Counted from the stretch's first letter, positions 1-6,904 are shown. The stretch is 14,008 bases of DNA from CAYVQB01 sp964453985 (GCA_964453985.1 CAYVQB010000025.1:1-14008); one strand, 5' to 3'. Made by a program: numbers and translations. The notes: a model not told the origin generated them from the letters alone.

Positions 1-52
1 CATTGCTTTGACGTAGCAAGGGTCAGCGGTTCGAATCCGCTCGTGCCTACCA
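1..52 (+). tRNA. tRNA-Val (GAC), 5' end cut off by the window edge
   Basis: The 3' part of a tRNA folds cleanly. The anticodon stem is 3-7 with 15-19 (TTGCT/AGCAA), and its 7-nt loop at 8-14 has T33 and anticodon GAC at 10-12. A 5-nt variable loop follows, then the T stem 25-29/37-41 (AGCGG/CCGCT) with loop TTCGAAT. The acceptor 3' strand is 42-48, the discriminator A is at 49, and CCA is encoded at 50-52. GAC reads GUC/GUU valine codons. The D arm and 5' acceptor strand lie outside the window. The downstream T-rich stretch (53-82) may act as its transcript end, but no hairpin is visible. Confidence 0.85.
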
Positions 53-100
53 TTTAATTGTTATTTTTTTAATTATTATTTTGTGTGGAGTTTTATTCCA

Positions 101-364
101 ATGTTAAGTAAAGAACGTAAGAGTGAAGTTATAAAGCGATTTGCTAGAACAGAAAATGACACAGGTTCTTCTGAAGCACAAATCGGTATATTGTCCGAAA
201 GAATTGTACAAATAGCTGCTCACTTGAAGCTTTTCCCAAAAGATAAACATTCAAGATTCGGATTAGTTAAAATAGTGGGAAAAAGAAGATCTCTTTTAAA
301 TTATCTCAAGAAAAATAATAAAGAGAAATTTAATTTCGTACAAGGTTTTTTAAAAAAGAAATAA
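101..364 (+). CDS. rpsO: 30S ribosomal protein S15
   Basis: S15 binds the central domain of 16S rRNA early in small-subunit assembly. The 87-residue product has the family hallmarks: an N-terminal helix (KSEVIKRFART), the conserved DTGSSEAQI segment, the HSRFGL turn and the VGKRRSLLNYLKK motif near the C terminus. The E. coli protein is about 89 residues. I chose ATG at 101 because a GTGGAG Shine-Dalgarno at 85-90 sits 10 nt upstream and the protein then begins like other S15s. An in-frame GTG at 83 would add six unconserved residues and overlap that site. The next gene is pnp, the classic rpsO-pnp arrangement seen in many bacteria. Confidence 0.97.
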   Translation: MLSKERKSEVIKRFARTENDTGSSEAQIGILSERIVQIAAHLKLFPKDKHSRFGLVKIVGKRRSLLNYLKKNNKEKFNFVQGFLKKK

Positions 365-429
365 GCTAGAAAAGAACTGACCAATTGTACGGCTGTTTGA
401 TTTTTGCTTATTGATTAGTAAGGTATAAA

Positions 430-2529
430 ATGCAAAAAACGTTTAAATTTTCTCAACTAGGTTTAGAGCTAGAGGTAGGAAAGTATGCTCGTCAAGCAGA
501 TGGGGCCGCCTGGCTTAAACTTGGTGATAATATTGTTTTATCGACAGCTGTTGCAAGTAAAGAAGCTAAAGATTTTATGGGTTTTTTTCCTATGATTGTT
601 GAATATAGAGAAAAAACATCTGCTGCAGGAAAATTTCCTGGTGGCTACATAAAAAGAGAAGGTAGATTGTCAGATAAAGAAGTTTTGACTTCACGTCTTA
701 TTGATAGACCTCTTCGTCCATTATTTCCAGCATATTATTTTAATGAAGTTCAGTTGCAATCTACTGTTTATTCTTCTGATGGTAAGTTCCCTACAAATAT
801 ATTAGCTCTTTTGGGTTCTTCCATAGCTTTGACTATATCAAAAATACCATTTTTAGGTCCAATTGGCGCCGTTCAAGCGAGCAAAATTGACGGAAAATGG
901 AAGTTTAATGTTGGTTATCCAGAAATTAAAAATACAAAAACTAGTTTAATCATTGCAGGAACAATCGACGGTATATGCATGGTAGAAGGCTACTCTGATA
1001 ATATGTCGGAAGAAGATTTGGTTGATTTGCTTTTTCAAGCTCAAGTACTTATAAAAGAACAAGTTGAGTGGCAGCTTGAAATTCAAAAAGAACTTGGGGT
1101 TAAAAAAGTTGAGCCTAAACAATCTATCGATTGGGCTTCTTGGAAAGAAAAAATTAAAAACGCTTTGCCTTCTAATCTTGCAGAAGGTTTTTTTACTGAT
1201 AAAAAGTCAGAACGTGGTATCTTCATGGATAAGCTTCGTTCTGATTTAATTAGTCATTTTGAAAAAGATATTAAGTCAGACGCTATTAGCAAATCTATAA
1301 TACTTTTCTTATTTGGCTCTATAGTTAAAGAAGTTTTACCTGATGCTATTAGCAAAAATGGTTATAGAATTGATAAGCGTGACTTTAGACAAGTTCGTCC
1401 AATATCAACAGAAGTTTCAGTGTTGCCATGTGTACACGGATCCTCTGTTTTCACTAGAGGTGAAACACAAGCTTTAGCTAGTGTTACCTTAGGAACTGCT
1501 CAAGATGGACAACGAATAGAGCCATTAATCGGTGACGAAGAAAAAAAAGAATTCATGTTGCATTACAACTTTCCACCGTTTTCTACAGGTGAAGTTAGAA
1601 TGATGCGCTCTGTAAGTCGTAGAGAAATTGGGCATGGTTATTTGGCTGAATTTTCATTCAAAAATGTTTTGCCTGATCAAGCTGAATTTCCTTATACAAT
1701 CCGTTCAGTTGTAGATGTTTTAGAATCTAATGGTTCTTCTTCAATGGCAACTGTTTGTTCTACTACTATGGCATTGATGGATGCAGGTGTTCCTGTTAAA
1801 GATATGGTAAGTGGTATTGCAATGGGTTTGATGAGAGACTCAGCCGGAAAATTCTATGTTTTATCTGATATCTTAGGCGCAGAAGATGCTTTCGGTTTGA
1901 TGGACTTTAAAGTTACCGGAACAAAGAATGGTATCATGGCTGTTCAGATGGATATTAAAGATAAAGCAGGTCTTACAAAGGAATTATTGGCTGATGCGTT
2001 AAATCAGGCTAAAGAAGGCCGTTTACATATCTTAGATGAGATGAATAAGGTTATGATAGCTCCTCGTAAAGAAGTTTCAAGCCTTGCTCCTAGGGTATTT
2101 TCTTTCACTATTCCTACCGATAAAATTGGTGCTATTATTGGGCCTGGCGGTAAAACTATTAAAGACATTATTGCTCAAACCGATACACAAATTGATATCG
2201 AAGATAGCGGTAGAGTCATGGTTTATGCCAAGAGTTCCGAGGATGCTGATAAGGCCGTTAAATGGATAGAGATTCTTGCTGGAAATATAGAAGTAGGAGC
2301 TGTTTTTAATGGTATTATTAGACGAATTGTTGAATTTGGCATGTTCGTCGAACTTGTACCAGGTAAAGATGGTCTTGTTCATATCTCTAAAATAGATCCA
2401 AGTAAACAAAGAAATATGGACCAGTTATTTAAAGTTGGTGATCCGTTAAAAGTCAAAGTTGTAGACTATGACAGAGAAACAGGTCGAGCATATTTAATTG
2501 CTCCCGATATCGCCAGAGATAAAAACTAA
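430..2529 (+). CDS. pnp: Polyribonucleotide nucleotidyltransferase (PNPase)
   Basis: PNPase degrades RNA 3'-to-5' by phosphorolysis and can add 3' tails; it works as a trimer and in the degradosome. The 699-residue length is normal. Domain order is a first RNase PH domain (about 10-140), a helical linker (about 145-300), a second, catalytic RNase PH domain (about 320-540), a KH domain with its GPGG loop at 571-574, and an S1 domain (about 622-692). The catalytic segment ILGAEDAFGLMDFK keeps D486, D492 and K494 at the E. coli numbering, so the enzyme should be active. TAAGG at 419-423 lies 6 nt before the ATG. The gene follows rpsO by 65 nt and precedes rph by 17 nt. I see no long RNase III-type hairpin in the leader such as the one that autoregulates E. 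coli pnp. Confidence 0.98.
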   Translation: MQKTFKFSQLGLELEVGKYARQADGAAWLKLGDNIVLSTAVASKEAKDFMGFFPMIVEYREKTSAAGKFPGGYIKREGRLSDKEVLTSRLIDRPLRPLFPAYYFNEVQLQSTVYSSDGKFPTNILALLGSSIALTISKIPFLGPIGAVQASKIDGKWKFNVGYPEIKNTKTSLIIAGTIDGICMVEGYSDNMSEEDLVDLLFQAQVLIKEQVEWQLEIQKELGVKKVEPKQSIDWASWKEKIKNALPSNLAEGFFTDKKSERGIFMDKLRSDLISHFEKDIKSDAISKSIILFLFGSIVKEVLPDAISKNGYRIDKRDFRQVRPISTEVSVLPCVHGSSVFTRGETQALASVTLGTAQDGQRIEPLIGDEEKKEFMLHYNFPPFSTGEVRMMRSVSRREIGHGYLAEFSFKNVLPDQAEFPYTIRSVVDVLESNGSSSMATVCSTTMALMDAGVPVKDMVSGIAMGLMRDSAGKFYVLSDILGAEDAFGLMDFKVTGTKNGIMAVQMDIKDKAGLTKELLADALNQAKEGRLHILDEMNKVMIAPRKEVSSLAPRVFSFTIPTDKIGAIIGPGGKTIKDIIAQTDTQIDIEDSGRVMVYAKSSEDADKAVKWIEILAGNIEVGAVFNGIIRRIVEFGMFVELVPGKDGLVHISKIDPSKQRNMDQLFKVGDPLKVKVVDYDRETGRAYLIAPDIARDKN

Positions 2530-2546
2530 AAAGAGAAAATATAAAA

Positions 2547-3371
2547 ATGTCTTTTGAAAGAGAAAATGATAGGGCGAATAATGATATTCGCCCTATCACC
2601 GTAAATTATGATTATGTTGGTTATGCCAGCGCTTCTGTTTTACTTTGTATGGGAAAAACAAAAGTTTTAGCTTCGGTTACTTTGCAGGATGGCGTCCCTC
2701 GTTTTTTACGTGGAAAAAAAACCGGCTGGTTGACTGCTGAGTATGCAATGCTTCCGTGTGCTACAAAAAGAAGAACTAATAGAGAATCTAGCCAACACTT
2801 CAGAAATCCTCGTAGCGTAGAGATTTCCAGGCTTATTGGCCGATCTTTAAGGACAGTAGTAGACTTTTCTCTTTTGGGGGAAAAAACAATTACTATAGAT
2901 TGTGATGTTCTTCAAGCTGATGGAGGTACCCGTGTTGCAAGTGTTACTGCTGCCAGCTTAGCGTTGCATGTTGCTCAAAGACGTTGGCTTAAATCAGAAA
3001 TTATTAAAAGCAAGATTATAACAGAAGAAGTAGCTGCTATATCTCTTGGTTATGTTAAAGATGAGTTATTGTTAGATTTATGTTTTTTTGAAGATAGCCA
3101 AGCTGATTCTGATTTCAATTTTATTCTTACCAAGTCCGGTAAACTTATAGAAGTTCAGGGTACTGCAGAAAAAACACCTTTAAATTGGCAGCAATTTGAT
3201 GATCTTAAAAAGCTGGCCATAGAGGGTGTTAGTAAGGTTTTCAATGTTTTTGATGGCTTAAATGAAAAAAGAAAAGCTGAACATTTTTCTAATAAGAATA
3301 TTAATAGTACAAGTAATAATAGAATACAAAAGCAACCCTTGTTTAGTTTAGCTAGTCGTTTGGGTAAATAA
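2547..3371 (+). CDS. rph: Ribonuclease PH
   Basis: RNase PH trims the 3' ends of tRNA precursors by phosphorolysis, normally as a hexameric ring. The 274 residues contain the family landmarks: RANNDIRPI near the N terminus, GWLTAEYAMLP, RLIGRSLR, the DCDVLQADGGTR block and EDSQADSDFN followed by EVQGTAEKTP. Phosphate-binding R89 and G127-T128-R129 match the family's R86 and 124-126 with a constant shift of three. D183 and D189 keep the six-residue spacing of the catalytic Asp pair. The enzyme is usually about 240-245 residues long; here roughly 30 extra residues, rich in Asn, Ser and Lys, form a C-terminal tail. The Shine-Dalgarno is weak (AGAG at 2532-2535). A strong 14-bp hairpin lies over codons 7-18. 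Having pnp and rph side by side puts both phosphorolytic exonucleases in one transcript. Confidence 0.96.
   Translation: MSFERENDRANNDIRPITVNYDYVGYASASVLLCMGKTKVLASVTLQDGVPRFLRGKKTGWLTAEYAMLPCATKRRTNRESSQHFRNPRSVEISRLIGRSLRTVVDFSLLGEKTITIDCDVLQADGGTRVASVTAASLALHVAQRRWLKSEIIKSKIITEEVAAISLGYVKDELLLDLCFFEDSQADSDFNFILTKSGKLIEVQGTAEKTPLNWQQFDDLKKLAIEGVSKVFNVFDGLNEKRKAEHFSNKNINSTSNNRIQKQPLFSLASRLGK
2567..2598 (+). repeat. Perfect 14-bp inverted repeat (hairpin) at the start of rph
   Basis: TGATAGGGCGAATA at 2567-2580 and TATTCGCCCTATCA at 2585-2598 are exact reverse complements separated by the tetraloop ATGA. The mRNA would fold into a 14-bp stem beginning 20 nt after the first base of the rph start codon. 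It encodes conserved RNase PH residues (RANNDIRPI), so it is part of the gene and not an inserted element. No U-tract follows, so it is not an intrinsic terminator. A regulatory role in initiation or in mRNA decay is inference. Confidence 0.9.
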
Positions 3372-3382
3372 CCCATAAGATT

Positions 3383-3898
3383 ATGTTTAAATTTTCTAAA
3401 TTAATATTTACCATTATTGGTCTCATTTTTGTTAACTCATGTGCCTACAAGAATTTTTCTCATAACATAGTAGCACAAAAAGTTAAAACTCCTGTTTTTA
3501 TTCAAATGCCAGAAAATTCTTTGGTATTTCAGAATGTTTCCAATCTTGTTTACAAATCTATTTATAACTACTTTGCTAGAGTAGGTTACAGGCATTCAAA
3601 TAGCACAAAAAATGCTTTTGTTTTTAAAGTTAAGATAAAAAGATTAGAGCCTGTTCAGAAGTTTATTTCACCAGATCTTTTATTATATGATCAAAATATT
3701 ACGCTTGAGCTTGATTGTTCCCTCTTCGATGTTAATAATAAATTATTAGCAAGCAAGTCTTTTTCTTTTTTTACATTGTTAAGTAAGCCTAAAAATCCTA
3801 TACTAAATTCAGGTTTTTTGGATTATGAGTATACTAATTTACTCAGAAGATCTGTCCCCAAAGTAGAACAGTATTTCAGAAAATATTTTATTAAATAA
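3383..3898 (+). CDS. LptE-like lipoprotein (LPS-assembly family)
   Basis: The 171-residue product begins with a lipoprotein signal: a short basic start, a hydrophobic stretch at 7-17 and the lipobox VNSC, with C20 as the lipidated residue after cleavage. The mature part fits the small LptE family, which plugs the LptD barrel and helps deliver LPS to the outer leaflet: a segment like FIQMPENSLVFQNVSNLVYKS, then RVGYRHS, then alternating beta strands. The best supporting evidence is context, because lptE directly before holA is a familiar gene order (for example in E. coli). Sequence similarity alone is weak, so another small outer-membrane lipoprotein is possible. The start codon lies 11 nt after rph and has only a poor Shine-Dalgarno (AAGA), which suggests translation coupled to rph. 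Confidence 0.55.
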   Translation: MFKFSKLIFTIIGLIFVNSCAYKNFSHNIVAQKVKTPVFIQMPENSLVFQNVSNLVYKSIYNYFARVGYRHSNSTKNAFVFKVKIKRLEPVQKFISPDLLLYDQNITLELDCSLFDVNNKLLASKSFSFFTLLSKPKNPILNSGFLDYEYTNLLRRSVPKVEQYFRKYFIK

Positions 3899-3918
3899 TT
3901 AAAAATTATAGATTAAAT

Positions 3919-4902
3919 ATGGTATTTGCAGAATTTTTAAAACAAATTAAAGATAAAGATTTTTTTAAAACTAAGCGAGTCTTGTGTCTTAAAGGCTCTA
4001 GTTATCCATTTTTGTTTTGTAACAAAATAATAGATTATTTGAAGAATCAAAAGCTTATAGATGTACAATATCAAAGTTTAATAATTAACCAAGTTGAGCG
4101 AAAAGAAATTTATGGTGGTTTACAGCAAAGTTTTCTAGGACAAAACAGTTTCTACTGGCTTGGAGAACTAAAGGTAACAGCAAAAGATAAAAAAGATTTA
4201 GAGCTATTAAAATTTTTAACAGAATATAAAGGCCCAAACTTTGTTGCTTTCTTTTTAAATGACGAAAAACTTCCCGTAAGAGCAAAGACCTTTTTGAAAA
4301 ATATAGATATTATAGAATTAGAAGATAAAATAGACAAAAAAGAGTTCGATAATATTTTAAAAATTTGTGAACAAGATTTAAACTTAAAGAAACAAAGTTT
4401 AGTTGATAAATTTTTTAGAGAATCCAAAACATTAACTCCTGATGCTTGTTGCATGCTTTTACAGCATTTAGAGCTAACTAATACAAAGTTTGTTGATGAT
4501 TCTTATGATTATTTAGCGTCTATTTTATTAGACGTTCAGCCCTCGTTATACGCTCTTTCTGGTTATTTTTTTACACGACAAACTAGAGCTTTTTTTAAGG
4601 TTTGGGAACAAATCCATCAAGATTACTCTGAGATGTTTTGGGTGGCTTTTTGGTCAGAACAAATATGGAAAGCCTTTTATGTTGTAAAATTCTTAAAAAA
4701 TAACAATTTTACGGCGGCAAGATCTGTAAGTTATCGATTGCCTTTTACTTTTATTCAGAAAGATTGGAAGAATTTTTCCCCATCCGAACTACAGAAACTA
4801 CATCAAATGATATACAATATTGATTTCGCTTACAAAAATGGGTCAACCTTTTGTTTATTTGATCTTTTTTATTTTAAGCATTTCACAAGAAAAAACATTT
4901 AA
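3919..4902 (+). CDS. DNA polymerase III delta-subunit-like protein (HolA-like, divergent)
   Basis: If correct, this is the clamp-loader subunit that opens the sliding clamp. The 327-residue length suits HolA (about 340). The N-terminal region resembles the delta fold: LKGSSYPFLFCNKIIDYLK where the family has its degenerate nucleotide-binding start, then a QSFLGQNSFYWLGEL segment like the family's 'lFg.rrlv.l', then PNFVAFFLNDEKLPVRAKTF. The C-terminal helices (FIQKDWKNFSPSELQKLHQM, then IDFAYKNG and CLFDLFYF) follow the HolA pattern in which a Q-rich region, a 'fs..el...l..i...D...K.g' helix and a final helix pack the oligomerisation domain. Position after an LptE-like gene supports it. No nucleotide-binding Walker A motif is present, as expected for delta. 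There is no recognisable Shine-Dalgarno before the ATG. A hypothetical protein of unrelated function remains possible. Confidence 0.5.
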   Translation: MVFAEFLKQIKDKDFFKTKRVLCLKGSSYPFLFCNKIIDYLKNQKLIDVQYQSLIINQVERKEIYGGLQQSFLGQNSFYWLGELKVTAKDKKDLELLKFLTEYKGPNFVAFFLNDEKLPVRAKTFLKNIDIIELEDKIDKKEFDNILKICEQDLNLKKQSLVDKFFRESKTLTPDACCMLLQHLELTNTKFVDDSYDYLASILLDVQPSLYALSGYFFTRQTRAFFKVWEQIHQDYSEMFWVAFWSEQIWKAFYVVKFLKNNNFTAARSVSYRLPFTFIQKDWKNFSPSELQKLHQMIYNIDFAYKNGSTFCLFDLFYFKHFTRKNI

Positions 4903-4916
4903 AGGGGTGGGTTTCT

Positions 4917-5165
4917 ATGTCGCTTTCTTTGCACGAGCTCTTAAAGAGAGATTTGAAGGAAATGATTTGCAGCTTTGGCCGAAATGAAAAAGGTAATATT
5001 TATCCTGTTATAATGCAAGAGATTGAAAAGATTCTTATTACTCTTGTTTTAGAAGAGACTAAACAAAATTACCTTCAGGCCTCTAAGCTTCTTGGAATAA
5101 GTCGTAGTACTTTATATCGTAAAATAGAGATCCTAGGCTTGGGGTTATCTGAAAACAAGGAGTAA
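4917..5165 (+). CDS. Fis-family helix-turn-helix DNA-binding protein
   Basis: This 82-residue protein is mostly one DNA-binding domain. Residues about 27-75 match the Fis / HTH_8 layout: a dimer-forming helix (IYPVIMQEIEKILITLVLEET), the N-x-x-x-A-S-K-L-L-G turn, then ISRSTLYRKIEILGL as the recognition helix. The same domain ends NtrC-type activators, but no AAA+ or receiver domain is attached, so it is a free-standing Fis-like protein that should bend or bind DNA as a dimer. E. coli Fis is 98 residues. AAAGGGGTG at 4901-4909 is a strong Shine-Dalgarno 9 nt before the ATG and overlaps the stop of the preceding gene, so translation is probably coupled. Its targets cannot be read from the sequence. 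Confidence 0.85.
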   Translation: MSLSLHELLKRDLKEMICSFGRNEKGNIYPVIMQEIEKILITLVLEETKQNYLQASKLLGISRSTLYRKIEILGLGLSENKE

Positions 5166-5169
5166 CGTT

Positions 5170-5274
5170 ATGAGTAAGCTCAGAGCGATCCCAAAGGGTG
5201 TGCTCTTGTGCTTTAGTTTAGCGGTGTTGTTTGTTTATTCCAGAATTTATTATAAACCTCGCTTAAAAATGTAG
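5170..5274 (+). CDS. Candidate 34-aa single-span membrane peptide
   Basis: ATG at 5170 opens 34 codons ending at TAG (5272-5274). Its initiation signal is one of the best in the window: AAGGAG at 5157-5162, inside the last codons of the Fis-like gene, with a 7-nt spacer. The peptide has a basic start (MSKLRAIPKG), a hydrophobic run (VLLCFSLAVLFVYS, 11-24) and a basic tail (RIYYKPRLKM), which fits a small membrane protein with one span. Against it, the last 62 nt are antisense to the 3' end of sppA, and a hairpin lies inside it, so this could be a chance ORF downstream of a purine-rich gene end. I know of no family for it. Confidence 0.35.
   Translation: MSKLRAIPKGVLLCFSLAVLFVYSRIYYKPRLKM
5182..5206. 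terminator. Imperfect hairpin between convergent genes, possible weak terminator
   Basis: AGAGCGATCCC (5182-5192), loop AAA, then GGGTGTGCTCT (5196-5206) pairs over 11 positions with one G-U pair and a two-base mismatch. It lies in the 47-bp gap between the Fis-like gene and the convergent sppA. Neither strand has a clean U-tract after the stem, so termination is only suggested by location. It also falls inside the candidate 34-aa ORF. Confidence 0.3.
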
Positions 5275-6148
5275 CAGTAGTTTCTGAATAGTTAGAAACC
5301 TGAACATCTCCCTCTTCTTGTCCAAAGAGTTTTGCAAAAGCTGAAGGCTTTGCAGGCTTAATGAATTTGATTTCAGTATCAATTTTGGCAAGTTCTTTTA
5401 TTTTATTGATAGCAGCTTGTTGTGAACCAATTTCGTCTATTAATTTTATTTTTATAGCCTGATCACCTGTGAATACTTTGCCATTGGCCCAAATATCTTG
5501 TTGTTTAATATCAAGGTTTCTACTTGCAGCAACATCTTCTACAAAACGTTTGTAATTGTTATCAGAAAGACCTTGCAAATATTCTAGCTCTTCTGGCGTT
5601 TGATCTTTTAATGGGCTTCCTGCAGTTTTGAATTTACCGCTTTGAATATAATTAAATTTTATATGCCAATCGTTTATTAAGCCTTTTACATTTGGCAGTT
5701 GCATGTAGCCACCAATGCTACCAACTAAGGAAGAAGGGTTTGCAATAATATGATCACTAGCACAAGCTACGTAGTAACCACCAGAGGCGCCAACGTTTTC
5801 TATTAACGCAACAATAGGTTTTTCTTCTTTAAAAAGCTTTAATTCGTTAAAAATTGCTTGGCTACTTGCGGGTAGGCCGCCAGGAGATTCTATTTTTAAA
5901 AGCATCCCTTTTATATTAGGATCTTTTAAGTATTCATGAATTTTACTTACGTAAAAGGATGAGTTATCTATTAAGCCTTTTACTTCTAGTAATGCAACCT
6001 CAGTACTTGGAACCATTGCTTCAGATATATGTTTTTTGAGATTTGATATGATTGATGGAGCAAATTGAAGAATTAATAACAGGTAAAAAACATTTTTTAA
6101 TAAAGACCCGAATCTACTTTTTTTGTTAGTTTTGTCATTGTTTTCCAT
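5213..6148 (-). CDS. sppA: Signal peptide peptidase SppA-type serine protease (S49 family)
   Basis: SppA is a membrane-bound protease that cuts leftover signal peptides and other membrane or misfolded peptides using a Ser-Lys dyad. Numbering from an upstream TTG (314 aa), one membrane span lies at about 22-38. The S49 core has ESPGG at 90-94, the nucleophile S125 in GASGGYYVA, and the general base K177 in SGKFKTAGSP. The Ser-Lys spacing of 52 equals that of Bacillus SppA. Length fits the short, single-domain type. I prefer the ATG at 6148 (311 aa) because AAAGGG at 6159-6164 lies 10 nt before it; the TTG at 6157 would be one base from that site. The ATG begins one base after the rubredoxin stop, so the two are coupled. 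The N terminus is cytoplasmic and basic, with the protease domain outside the inner membrane. Confidence 0.94.
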   Translation of the reverse strand: MENNDKTNKKSRFGSLLKNVFYLLLILQFAPSIISNLKKHISEAMVPSTEVALLEVKGLIDNSSFYVSKIHEYLKDPNIKGMLLKIESPGGLPASSQAIFNELKLFKEEKPIVALIENVGASGGYYVACASDHIIANPSSLVGSIGGYMQLPNVKGLINDWHIKFNYIQSGKFKTAGSPLKDQTPEELEYLQGLSDNNYKRFVEDVAASRNLDIKQQDIWANGKVFTGDQAIKIKLIDEIGSQQAAINKIKELAKIDTEIKFIKPAKPSAFAKLFGQEEGDVQVSNYSETTATFLSEVYNKFWNKQTTPLN

Positions 6149-6149
6149 G

Positions 6150-6365
6150 TTATTCAAACCCTTTATCGTTATTAATTATTTTGTTGCCTGGATTAATTTT
6201 TTCAAAGAATCTTTTTTTTGCACCACAATTTGGACATTTCCATGCCTCATCGATAACGTCACTATCAATAATGTCTTCAAAGTTAATGGCATTACCTTCT
6301 ACGCTCTGTTTTGCGGTTTCTTCATTGTATATAAAGCCGCAGATTGTGCACATATAGTTATTCAT
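6150..6365 (-). CDS. Rubredoxin
   Basis: Rubredoxin is a small one-electron carrier with a single iron held by four cysteines. Both knuckles are present: C6-T-I-C9-G with the following FIY, and W42-K-C44-P-N-C47-G-A. The family's FED and EAW spacing is also present. The 71 residues exceed the usual 52-55; the core is complete and there is a short extra C-terminal tail (about 56-71) rich in Asn and Lys. AAGGGG lies 6 nt before the first ATG (6365), which therefore beats the second Met at residue 5. Partners such as a rubredoxin reductase, rubrerythrin or diiron oxidase are not in the window, so its role (oxygen or peroxide detoxification is common) is open. It is sandwiched between a membrane-anchored hypothetical protein and sppA. 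Confidence 0.92.
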   Translation of the reverse strand: MNNYMCTICGFIYNEETAKQSVEGNAINFEDIIDSDVIDEAWKCPNCGAKKRFFEKINPGNKIINNDKGFE

Positions 6366-6393
6366 TACGGTCCCCTTTTTTTATTTAACTATT

Positions 6394-6840
6394 TTATGCG
6401 GTTTGGACGTTTTCAAACTTATGATATGTTTTTTTACTTCTGTGTTTTGGGTCGAATTGAAGGATTTGATTTTTATCGCTACTTCTGTAAACGAATATCT
6501 CGGTTCTATCTATATTTAGATTTGAATCTGTTTGGTAGTGTTTTTCTTTAAAATCACAAGCTTCTCTGTACCCTGGATAATAAGATTTTAAAGTAGAGCT
6601 TAAAGGCTTATTATCCTTATCGAATTTAAATTTGTTACGAATTAGATAAGGTTTATGTTTTTGGTTTAATTTTTCATTAATATTTGCTCTTGCATCTTTT
6701 ACGATATCAAAAGCTTGTATAGAAATTTCTTTTTTAATTGTGCTCAAATTGTTGCTTGAGCTTAGCCAGGAAATAGCAACTGCTGTTACTGCAACAGTTC
6801 CGAATAAAAATTTAAAATAAGCGTTTTTTCTTATAAACAT
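6394..6840 (-). CDS. Hypothetical membrane-anchored or secreted protein, 148 aa
   Basis: I do not recognise a family. The N terminus (MFIRKNAYFKFLFG...) is basic, followed by a hydrophobic stretch at about 11-26 ending in WLSSSNN, so it is either a signal anchor or a signal peptide with a weak cleavage site. The rest is hydrophilic and basic, with many Lys, Asn, Tyr and Asp and a single Cys. The segment SYYPGYREACDFKEKHY is its most distinctive part. GAGAGG lies 9 nt before the ATG. It is the first gene of a three-gene unit with rubredoxin and sppA, 28 nt before the rubredoxin start, and a TATAAT box lies 65 nt upstream. The function cannot be inferred beyond envelope location. Confidence 0.75.
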   Translation of the reverse strand: MFIRKNAYFKFLFGTVAVTAVAISWLSSSNNLSTIKKEISIQAFDIVKDARANINEKLNQKHKPYLIRNKFKFDKDNKPLSSTLKSYYPGYREACDFKEKHYQTDSNLNIDRTEIFVYRSSDKNQILQFDPKHRSKKTYHKFENVQTA

Positions 6841-6904
6841 AAAGCCAAGCCTCTCATTTTATTAATTTTTGTTAATTTCTTACTTAATAAGTTTGCTAAA
6901 GCTA

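Noticed and set aside
8..36. TTGACG with 17-bp spacing to TCGAAT resembling a promoter
   Set aside because: Both boxes are fixed parts of the tRNA: the anticodon loop and the T loop.
83..100. GTG at 83 as an upstream start for rpsO
   Set aside because: It overlaps the GTGGAG ribosome site that fits the ATG at 101, and the added residues have no match to S15.
626..640. Palindrome CAGGAAAATTTCCTG in pnp
   Set aside because: It encodes the conserved GKFPGG region of PNPase and has only a one-base centre, so it cannot form a tight RNA hairpin. Best explained by the protein motif.
2077..2409. Minus-strand open frame of 110 codons
   Set aside because: It lies opposite the KH and S1 domains of PNPase, which are plainly coding on the plus strand.
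6123..6551. Plus-strand open frame of 142 codons
   Set aside because: It is antisense to the start of sppA, to the rubredoxin with its four intact cysteines and to the end of the 148-aa gene. Its composition is Phe-rich as expected of a shadow.
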